From DASQTB01 sp035642095 (GTDB lineage Bacteria; Actinomycetota; UBA4738; CALAEC01): 19,062 bases of DNA. Every line of letters starts with the position of its first letter. Positions within the stretch are counted from its first letter, which is position 1. The DNA is taken from NCBI GenBank assembly GCA_035642095.1, contig DASQTB010000096.1, forward strand, positions 1 through 19,062, read 5' to 3'. The notes under the pieces are model-generated. The model worked only from the letters and a program-made list of their open reading frames with translations. It searched no databases and was not told the origin of the DNA. The position numbers and the translations under genes are program-made. Positions 8,472 through 14,330 of this stretch are shown here, in pieces.

Positions 8472-9643
8472 TAGCCCGCGTCGGCCTTCTCGCGGGCGGT
8501 CTTGATCGCTGCGGCCCGGGCCCGGCTCTCGGCGATCGGTCGGGCCAGGCCCTTGCCGAGCTGCTCCTCGAGCACCCGGTGGAACGTTTCCTCGTCCGCT
8601 CCCGGGGGGGCGGGGGGCAGCGGTTGGTCCGAGGGTGACCCGGCAGCCGCCGCCTTGGCCGGAGCCTCGACCTTCCGGGACGGCTCGGCCACCTGCTCGG
8701 CCGCCGGGGCGGTGGGGGGAGGTGTTTCCGGCTCCTTGGCGGCCGGAGATTCGTCCCGCTTGGCCTCAGTCTCCGCCTCGGCCTCCTCCGCCGGCATCTC
8801 TGGCGTCGTCGTCTCCGGGGCGGGACCGGGCTCGGCAGACGGCGCAGCGGAGGCCGCGGTCGCCGGCGGAGCCGCCTCCGGTTCCGGCGCCTCCTCTTTC
8901 GTCTCTTCCTTCTCGGGCGGTGCCGCCCCCGGTTCCGGCGCCTCCTCCTTCGCCGGTGCTTCCGCCGGGGCCGACGCCCCCGCGGCCTTGGCCCTGGCCG
9001 CGCGCACGGCCGCCGCCTTGGCCCGACCTTCGGCGACGCGCCGGTCGGTGCCCTTGTCGAGCTGCGCCTGGAGCTCCCGCTCGTACACTTCCTGATCGGG
9101 CTCCACGTGCTCGGGCGCAGCTCGAGGGGGGGCCGCGGGCTCCGCCGCCGGTGGTCGCGCGGCTGCCTGGGACGGAGCGGGAGCTTCCTCGGGCGCTTCC
9201 GTCTTCGTCTCGGTGGGAGCCGCTTCCGGCGCCGCGGCCCCGGCCGGCTGCTGCTCCGCGGCGGTGCGGACCTCGGCGGCGGGGGGTGCCGGTGGCGTGG
9301 TTGGCGCCGCGGCGATCTGCTCGACTCGCGGTGCCGCCGTCGGGGCGGCGACGGCTCCGGCAAACTGGGGCTGGCGACGGCGTGGCGCGACCACCGGCGG
9401 CTCCTCCCGGCTGAAGAACCGGCGCGAATAGCGCAGGTACATCACCCCCAGCCCGAGGACGACGACCACGGCCATCAGTGCCACCGGCCAGGAGAGGTAC
9501 CACGTCCACTCCTTGACCTCTTCGGGCCTCTCCCCCGGCGAAGGGCTCTGCTGGGCCCAGGCCGACACCGTGATCAGGACCGTGAACAGGATCGAGGCCG
9601 ACGCGGTGACGAGAACGCGCAGGGATGTGGTGGGGGACCCCAT
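8471..9643 (-). CDS. Single-pass membrane protein with A/P/E-rich tail and two copies of a helical motif
   Basis: The 390-aa product has a signal peptide (about 10-30, ending SAWA), a short Trp-rich external stretch (EWTWYLSWP), one membrane helix (about 51-71) and RYSRRFF, leaving some 315 residues in the cytoplasm. The tail is mostly Ala/Pro/Glu linker but holds two similar blocks of about 38 residues, 183-221 and 350-389. Both follow the pattern E...R.L..QL.KG...R.AE.RA.AAA...AR.KA, with roughly 20 identical positions. I do not recognise the family. The ATG at 9643 was chosen because it begins the signal peptide; TAGAAT 11 bases upstream suggests a near-leaderless message. It heads the metalloprotease-tilS-hpt operon and is divergent from the L,D-transpeptidase. 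Composition bias makes alignments of the linker unreliable. Confidence 0.8.
   Translation of the reverse strand: MGSPTTSLRVLVTASASILFTVLITVSAWAQQSPSPGERPEEVKEWTWYLSWPVALMAVVVVLGLGVMYLRYSRRFFSREEPPVVAPRRRQPQFAGAVAAPTAAPRVEQIAAAPTTPPAPPAAEVRTAAEQQPAGAAAPEAAPTETKTEAPEEAPAPSQAAARPPAAEPAAPPRAAPEHVEPDQEVYERELQAQLDKGTDRRVAEGRAKAAAVRAARAKAAGASAPAEAPAKEEAPEPGAAPPEKEETKEEAPEPEAAPPATAASAAPSAEPGPAPETTTPEMPAEEAEAETEAKRDESPAAKEPETPPPTAPAAEQVAEPSRKVEAPAKAAAAGSPSDQPLPPAPPGADEETFHRVLEEQLGKGLARPIAESRARAAAIKTAREKADAG
8871..8952. repeat. Imperfect 31-base repeat with 51-base period inside the A/P/E-rich gene
   Basis: 8871-8901 and 8922-8952 differ at only 2 of 31 bases (both C/T). They encode KEEAPEP(G/E)AAPP twice, 17 residues apart, indicating recent internal duplication within the low-complexity linker. 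Confidence 0.8.
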
Positions 9644-9654
9644 TGGCGGGCGGG

Positions 9655-9660
9655 ATTCTA
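9655..9660 (-). promoter_or_regulatory. Candidate -10 for the metalloprotease-tilS operon
   Basis: TAGAAT on the minus strand, 11 bases before the ATG at 9643. There is no Shine-Dalgarno between it and the ATG, so a very short leader is predicted. The -35 region is poor. Confidence 0.4.
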
Positions 9661-9715
9661 GCAAAGGACTCTCCCCGACCAGCGAGGACGCTCCAGACTC
9701 CTCCCCCGTCGGCCG

Positions 9716-10501
9716 ATGCTCACAGGTAGCATGGCAGCGTTGGCTCGCCTCCTTGTCTGGCTTCACGTCGCCGCCGCGGCGCTCGCGGCGTGCGGGCCCT
9801 CGTCCGACCGTGCCGTGCCGCTGCCGGGAGACGCCGAGGCCGATTACGCGGCGGTCGATCTGGCCCCCATCGAGCCCCGGGCTCCGTCGGCGCAGGAGGA
9901 CCTCGGCGCCCTGGTGGCCGAGGGGGCCCGAGCCAGGGTCGCCGTGTTCCGAGGCCCCGCGGCGGACCGCCCATGGACCTCGCTGCGACGAGCGGGACCA
10001 TTCGGCACGCCCCCGGTGTTCCTGGTCGAGGAATCGCGCGGCGACTGGCTTCGGGTCCTGCTTCCGATGGAGCCGAACGGATCCGAGGGGTGGATCAAGT
10101 CACGCGACGTGAACCTGTACCGGAACGACTTCCGGATCGAGGTCGACCTATCGAGCCGCCGGCTGACGGCATATCGCGGCGACCGCATCCTGATGCGGGA
10201 GGCCGTCGCGGTGGGAACGGCGTCCACGCCCACGCCGACCGGACGGTTTTTCACCACGGTGCTGGTGAAGCCCGACGACTCCTCGGGACCCTACGGCCCC
10301 TACGCCTGGGGCCTGTCGGCATACTCGGAGGCGCTCGACACCTTCGCCGGCGGTGACGGCCAGGTGGCGATCCACGGAACGAACTCGCCCTGGGCCATCG
10401 GTCAGGCGGTGAGCCACGGCTGCGTCCGAGTCGACAACGACGCCATCCGGCGGCTGGCCCGCCTGCTGCCGCTCGGAACACCCGTCGAGATCCACCGGTA
10501 G
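9716..10501 (+). CDS. L,D-transpeptidase lipoprotein (YkuD domain)
   Basis: This enzyme cross-links peptidoglycan stem peptides (3-3 links) or attaches partners to the wall, outside the membrane. The 261-aa product has a lipoprotein signal with lipobox ALAAC (C26). A stretch of about 70-135 (VAVFRG...WLRVLLP...GWIKSRDV) looks like an SH3-like wall-binding domain. The YkuD catalytic domain follows, with TPTPTGRFF, AIHGTNSPW (H220) and the active-site SHGCVRV (H234, C236). ATG at 9716 gives the longest reading; ATG at 9731 has a slightly better ribosome site (AGGT) and still contains the whole signal peptide, so the true start could be either. It is transcribed away from the A/P/E-rich gene, and downstream it borders the integrase scar. 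Confidence 0.93.
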   Translation: MLTGSMAALARLLVWLHVAAAALAACGPSSDRAVPLPGDAEADYAAVDLAPIEPRAPSAQEDLGALVAEGARARVAVFRGPAADRPWTSLRRAGPFGTPPVFLVEESRGDWLRVLLPMEPNGSEGWIKSRDVNLYRNDFRIEVDLSSRRLTAYRGDRILMREAVAVGTASTPTPTGRFFTTVLVKPDDSSGPYGPYAWGLSAYSEALDTFAGGDGQVAIHGTNSPWAIGQAVSHGCVRVDNDAIRRLARLLPLGTPVEIHR

Positions 10502-10531
10502 CCCCACGAAACCTGCGCACAACCAAATCGG

Positions 10532-10559
10532 TTTACACGTCGTGGTGACGTGCTATTCC
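10532..10559 (+). promoter_or_regulatory. Promoter with overlapping operator-like hairpin for the integrase remnant
   Basis: TTTACA (10532-10537) and TATTCC (10554-10559) are spaced 16 bases. An exact inverted repeat CACGTC (10536-10541) / GACGTG (10547-10552) fills the spacer, the position expected of a repressor operator. The ribosome site AAAGGAG (10574-10580) follows. Confidence 0.45.
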
Positions 10560-10586
10560 TTCTCCCCAACCCGAAAGGAGCGAGCG

Positions 10587-10691
10587 TTGAGAGGCCACGT
10601 CACGAAGAAGGGCGGACGCTGGTACGCCGTCCTGGACCTCGGAGACCGACCGTGTACGACGGTGCGGGTGAGGCGTGATGGACGAACGTGA
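10587..10691 (+). pseudogene. Truncated tyrosine integrase, N-terminal arm-binding fragment
   Basis: A TTG start sits six bases after a strong AAAGGAG (10574-10580). The 34-aa reading MRGHVTKKGGRWYAVLDLGD matches the opening of actinobacterial phage-type integrases (the arm-site DNA-binding domain, typically RG.V.K.G..W...VDLG). After DRP the sequence no longer resembles an integrase (CTTVRVRRDGRT) and a stop follows, so the core-binding and catalytic domains are missing. The most likely cause is a deletion that joined the integrase start to the next gene, whose ATG at 10678 lies inside this fragment in another frame. It could still be translated as a small DNA-binding peptide, but that is speculative. 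Confidence 0.6.
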
Positions 10692-10977
10692 GCGGGAGAT
10701 TCGGAAACGTCTACAGCCCGGTGGGTTCCCGGCCGAGGCTGAGGCATTGACGGCTATGCGGTATCTCGTTTCCCTCCTCGACCAAGAGCGGGAGTACTCG
10801 ATATGGAAGCACGTGAGTGAACGGTTGGTAGATGCACTGACGGAGCTGCTTGCATTCGCGGAGGGTACCGAGGACTACCTGATGATGGAGGATACACCCG
10901 AAGAAATACGCAAGGCCCGCGCCATCCTCAACAAAGCTGCGGGTGCGTTCGAGGGAAGAGCTACCCCTCCCGAGTGA
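10678..10977 (+). CDS. Hypothetical protein of mobile-element origin
   Basis: This 99-aa product is unrecognised. It is charged and probably all-helical, opening with MDEREREIRKRLQPGGFPAE and containing a stretch with regular hydrophobic spacing (AMRYLVSLLDQERE, LVDALTELLAFAEG) and an acidic C-terminal half; there is no signal peptide or membrane helix. The ATG at 10678 has AGG four bases upstream; a GTG directly before it (10675) is an alternative. Codon choice is less GC-biased than in surrounding genes (for example GTT, ATA, GAT, ACA), consistent with foreign origin. It overlaps the integrase fragment by 14 bp and lies between it and the tRNA. Confidence 0.65.
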   Translation: MDEREREIRKRLQPGGFPAEAEALTAMRYLVSLLDQEREYSIWKHVSERLVDALTELLAFAEGTEDYLMMEDTPEEIRKARAILNKAAGAFEGRATPPE

Positions 10978-10991
10978 CATGGACTCCGTTC

Positions 10992-11011
10992 GTTTGCAGA
11001 TGTTTGCAATC
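10992..11011. repeat. Tandem GTTTGCA direct repeat
   Basis: GTTTGCAGAT and GTTTGCAATC are adjacent 10-base units sharing GTTTGCA, one helical turn apart, in the noncoding stretch between the 99-aa gene and the tRNA. They could be arm-type recombinase or regulator sites of the lost element; there is no direct evidence. Confidence 0.35.
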
Positions 11012-11070
11012 CGGCGTTCGGGCTGTCGGAACAGGTGGAGACGGCAAGCCGTTGACCTGGGCTTTCTCTG

Positions 11071-11143
11071 AGCCGGAGGTCGGATTCGAACCGACGACCC
11101 CGCGATTACGAATCGCGTGCTCTGCCGACTGAGCTACTCCGGC
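11071..11143 (-). tRNA. tRNA-Thr (anticodon CGT)
   Basis: Read on the minus strand, acceptor GCCGGAG (11143-11137) pairs with CTCCGGC (11078-11072), with discriminator T at 11071. The D-arm has GCTC...GAGC, the anticodon stem is CGCGA/TCGCG with loop TTCGTAA (anticodon CGT, reading ACG), and the T-arm is GTCGG-TTCGAAT-CCGAC. The terminal CCA is not encoded. It lies 22 bp after holB on the same strand, so it may be cotranscribed. Its 3' end marks the boundary of the integrase scar. Confidence 0.95.
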
Positions 11144-11165
11144 GGTGGCCCGATTGTAGCGCGGC

Positions 11166-12302
11166 CTACGACGCGGCCCCCGTCGGAGCCAGCTGAAGGA
11201 ACGCGTCCTCGAGGACCAGTCGGGGGTTCAGATTGGTCTCGTCGGCAAGGGCCGCGCGGGCCTGCTCCAGCGCCTCGACCGCTCTGGCCGCCTCCGCCGC
11301 CGGGACCTCGGCGGGCTTCCGATCGAGGTTGAGGGCCCACCCCGGATCGCCGCCCGCCGCCCGGAGCATGCCGTCCCGGAACCACCCCTCCAGGGCCAGC
11401 AGCGCCGAGTCGAGGAACTCCCGTTCCGCCCTCCGCTCCTGCCGGTGGTGCCGGTCCTTCATCCGCCGGACCGCGGCCCGGTACTGCTCCAGGGGGCGGC
11501 CGGTGTCCGGATGGAGGAACGGGTCCAGCTCCTGGACCTGGCTCGCCGCGAGCCGCTTCCGGTACTCGGCCGCGGCGAGAAGCAGCAGCTCCGCGGCGTC
11601 CAGGGCCCCGGAAGGACCCCGCCGGGCCGCGGCTTCCGCATCGAGGGCGGAGTCCCGGAACCGGAGCCCCTCGGGATCGGCGGCGATCCGCCGGGCCCGC
11701 CCCAGGTTGCCCCCGGCCAGACGAGCGGACACTCGAGCGCGACCCTCCTCCACCCCCTCGCCGACGAGCGTCTCCACCACGAAGGACTCGGCCAGGGGCC
11801 GGAAGGTGACGGTCTGGCACCGAGACCGGATCGTCTCGGGAACCTCGTTCGGGCGGGCCGACGAGAGGAGGAACACCGTGTCCGCCGGGGGCTCCTCCAG
11901 CACCTTCAGGAGGACGTCTGCCGCCTCCTCCGTGGTCCGATCGGCCTGATCGAGCCGGAACACCTTGCGGCCGGGCTCCGTTGGGGTGAGGTAGGCCCGG
12001 GCCACCATCCACCGGGCGGTCCCGTCGTCGTCGGGCCCGTCCCCCACCCGGATGTCGCGGCCCTCGGGCTCGAGCAGGAGAAGGTTCGGGTGCCGGTCGT
12101 CCAGGGCCAGCCGGCAGTCTCGGCAACGGCCGCATCCGCCCTCCTTGCAGAGGAGCGCCGCCGTGAACGCCCGGGCGCCGAGCTGCTTCCCCGAGCCCTC
12201 CGGGCCGGCGAAGAGGTACGCGTGATGAGGCCGGCGGGCGGCCCGGTCAAGGAAGGTCACGGCGTCGGCCTGGCCGGGGACCCGTCGAAGCACCTCGGTC
12301 AC
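11166..12302 (-). CDS. holB: DNA polymerase III subunit delta'
   Basis: This 378-aa clamp-loader subunit helps load the beta sliding clamp onto DNA at the replisome. The AAA+ fold shows HAYLFAGPEGSGKQ (Walker A-like 33-40, with Q in place of T/S, suggesting weak or no ATP hydrolysis), a four-cysteine zinc module C52, C57, C60, C63, KVLEEPP (133-139) and the SRC motif (160-162) that contacts the neighbouring subunit's ATP. The GTG start at 12302 overlaps the stop of the thymidylate kinase fusion (GTGA), so it is coupled to it. The C-terminal half (beyond about 210) is the less conserved helical collar domain. A tRNA-Thr follows. Confidence 0.93.
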   Translation of the reverse strand: MTEVLRRVPGQADAVTFLDRAARRPHHAYLFAGPEGSGKQLGARAFTAALLCKEGGCGRCRDCRLALDDRHPNLLLLEPEGRDIRVGDGPDDDGTARWMVARAYLTPTEPGRKVFRLDQADRTTEEAADVLLKVLEEPPADTVFLLSSARPNEVPETIRSRCQTVTFRPLAESFVVETLVGEGVEEGRARVSARLAGGNLGRARRIAADPEGLRFRDSALDAEAAARRGPSGALDAAELLLLAAAEYRKRLAASQVQELDPFLHPDTGRPLEQYRAAVRRMKDRHHRQERRAEREFLDSALLALEGWFRDGMLRAAGGDPGWALNLDRKPAEVPAAEAARAVEALEQARAALADETNLNPRLVLEDAFLQLAPTGAAS

Positions 12303-14305
12303 GATTCCTCCTTGTCTCCCTCCAGGAATCGAAGCAGCTCTTCGCGGACCCGCGTATGGACCACGTCGGGCGGCGCGTCGGCGTCGATGATCCTGAATCG
12401 CTCCGGATGATCATCGGCGATCTTCAGGAAGGCGTCGGCCACCTTGGCGTGGAACGACTCGTCCTCGGCCTCGATCCGGTCCTGCTCGGCTCCGATCCGA
12501 GCCAGGCCCCGATCGGGCTCCAGGTGGAGCAGGATGACCAGGTCCGGAAACAAGCCCTGTGTTGCCCACACGTTGAGCGAGAGCACGTCCTGCTCCCCGA
12601 GCCCCCGACCGGTGCCCTGGTAGGCCAGCGAGGAGTCGAGGTACCGGTCGCACAGCACGACCTTCCCTTCCTCCAGAGCCGGCCTGATCACCCGGGACAC
12701 GTGCTGGGCCCGGCTGGCCGCGAACAGCAGGGTCTCCGCCCGAGCGTCCACCGACTCGCCGTGGTCGAGGAGCGAGTCCCGGAGCTGTTCGCCGAGCTCG
12801 GTCCCGCCCGGCTCCCGGGTCACCAGCACGTCGTGCCCCATGCCCTCCAGGAACTCGCGGGCCAGGCGGACCTGCGTGCCCTTGCCCGCTCCCTCGACCC
12901 CCTCGAACACGATGAACGTCCCGAGCCGCTCCGTCTTCCGAAGCCGGGGGAACAGACGAAGAGGCCGAGGGCGGGTAAGCCTGCTCTTGGCCAGGCCGCC
13001 GCGCGACAGGATCCCTCCGATGACCATCACGCCCGCCCCCAGCCAGATGGCCATCCGGGTCCCGTCGATGCGCAACGGTCCGAGGGCGAACGAGAACTCG
13101 TTCAGCGCCTGGGCCAGGAGCGGGAACCCGGCCAGCGAAAGGAACAATCCCAGGCGGGCCAGCACCGTCAGCGTCCCGAACACCCGGCCCCGGATCTCAT
13201 CGGAGACGTTCTCGTGGAGCAGCGTGTACCCCGTGACCCACGTCGATCCCGCCGCGGCGCCCATCAGGACGGTGGCCAGCGCGGCCAGGGTCACCGTCGG
13301 CGTCGACGCCACCAGGACCAGCCCTGCCGCACCGGCCAGGATGGCCAGCGGGAAGTACGTGTCCTTCTCGATGACCTTGTGCACCTGGCCGACGAAGATC
13401 ATCCCCAGACCCATCCCGACGCCGACCGCCGTCACCAGGATGCCCCACGCGGTCGGTCCGCCGTTCAGCGAGGCAGAGGCGAAGATGGGCCCCACCGACA
13501 TCACCGCCCCCGCTCCGGTGAAGGCCATCACGATGCCGATCGTCATCGCCCGGACGAAGGTGTGGTCCTTCAGGAAGCGGACCCCCTCCGTGAGGTCGGA
13601 CAGCGCCTCCGTGACCTTCAGCTTGCCGGCGCGGCGGGGCCGGCCGACCCTCCGGAGCGGGAGCTCCCGGATCATCCACGCGGAGAAGAAGAAGGTCAGG
13701 GCGTCCAGCCACAGGGCCACCGATTCGGGGTTCTGGTCGACATAGGCGATCCGGTTCCCGATGCCCACCGCCGCCGCGGTGATCGCCGTGTAGGCGATCC
13801 CCCCGAGTGGAAGGGTTCCATATCCGGTGGCCAGGGCCACCGTGTTCGCGTTCGACAGTTGCCGGCGTGGCACCAGGTTGGGGATGATCGCGTCGCGGGC
13901 CGGCGTCCACAAGAGGGACAAGCACTCGATCAGGAACGACATCCCGTAGATCCACGGCAGGTGTGGGACCAGCGGGAGGGTGGCGTAGCCGACGCCCCGG
14001 ACCACGTCCGCGATGACCATGAGACGCTTCCGATCGAACCGGTCGACCAGCACGCCGGCGAACGGACCGAACAAGATCGAGGGAAGGAGTCGGGCCAGCA
14101 TGACGCCGGACACCGCGAAGCCGGCTTTGCCCCCGCCGATCCGGGTGACCATGGCGACCACGGCCACGAACCCGATCCAGTCGCCCAGCGATGACACCAG
14201 GATGGCCCGATAGAGCCGAGAGAACGCCGGATCACGGAGCAGGTTCCGGAGGGTGGCGGGCCTGGTCCCCCGGAGAGCCGCGATCTCTTCGCTGACCGAG
14301 GCCAC
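12299..14305 (-). CDS. tmk: MFS transporter-thymidylate kinase fusion protein
   Basis: This 668-aa protein joins a major facilitator membrane domain (about 30-440, 10-12 helices; the loop LVDRFDRKRLM at 87-97 is the MFS motif-A region) to a complete dTMP kinase (about 461-668). The kinase has P-loop FEGVEGAGKGTQ (467-478), TREPGGTELGE, CDRYLDSSLAYQGTGRGLG (552-570) and lid residues QDRIEAEDESFH. It converts dTMP to dTDP for DNA synthesis. Such fusions are known in Actinobacteria; what the transporter carries is unknown. The frame is continuous with no sign of a frameshift or internal start with a ribosome site. The GTG at 14305 lies 25 bp after topA and has only a distant GAGGGAG. The stop overlaps the start of holB. 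Confidence 0.92.
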   Translation of the reverse strand: MASVSEEIAALRGTRPATLRNLLRDPAFSRLYRAILVSSLGDWIGFVAVVAMVTRIGGGKAGFAVSGVMLARLLPSILFGPFAGVLVDRFDRKRLMVIADVVRGVGYATLPLVPHLPWIYGMSFLIECLSLLWTPARDAIIPNLVPRRQLSNANTVALATGYGTLPLGGIAYTAITAAAVGIGNRIAYVDQNPESVALWLDALTFFFSAWMIRELPLRRVGRPRRAGKLKVTEALSDLTEGVRFLKDHTFVRAMTIGIVMAFTGAGAVMSVGPIFASASLNGGPTAWGILVTAVGVGMGLGMIFVGQVHKVIEKDTYFPLAILAGAAGLVLVASTPTVTLAALATVLMGAAAGSTWVTGYTLLHENVSDEIRGRVFGTLTVLARLGLFLSLAGFPLLAQALNEFSFALGPLRIDGTRMAIWLGAGVMVIGGILSRGGLAKSRLTRPRPLRLFPRLRKTERLGTFIVFEGVEGAGKGTQVRLAREFLEGMGHDVLVTREPGGTELGEQLRDSLLDHGESVDARAETLLFAASRAQHVSRVIRPALEEGKVVLCDRYLDSSLAYQGTGRGLGEQDVLSLNVWATQGLFPDLVILLHLEPDRGLARIGAEQDRIEAEDESFHAKVADAFLKIADDHPERFRIIDADAPPDVVHTRVREELLRFLEGDKEES

Positions 14306-14330
14306 GCCGGTTACTGTACGACGCGCTCCC

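Larger units (their letters stand above)
10502..11070. mobile_element. Degraded integrative element scar next to tRNA-Thr
   Basis: This stretch is visibly less GC-rich than its neighbours. It holds a promoter with operator-like hairpin, a tyrosine-integrase start cut after about 22 codons, a 99-aa unknown gene and a short direct repeat, and ends exactly at the 3' end of a tRNA gene, the classic target of such integrases. No second copy of the tRNA 3' end is visible on the left, so the element is a remnant rather than a complete island. Confidence 0.6.

Noticed and set aside
6373..9363. A 996-codon open frame on the minus strand upstream of and including tilS
   Set aside because: Only the last 347 codons read as TilS. 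The upstream part is Arg/Pro-rich shadow translation of the metalloprotease and membrane-protein genes, which have coherent motifs in another frame.
10502..10531. A left-hand attachment-site copy of the tRNA 3' end
   Set aside because: No match to the tRNA T-arm or acceptor sequence was seen anywhere between the L,D-transpeptidase stop and the integrase stub.
11071..11143. Reading the tRNA on the plus strand, which would suggest an ACG anticodon (tRNA-Arg)
   Set aside because: D-arm and the TTCGAAT T-loop are in the correct order only on the minus strand, giving anticodon CGT (Thr).
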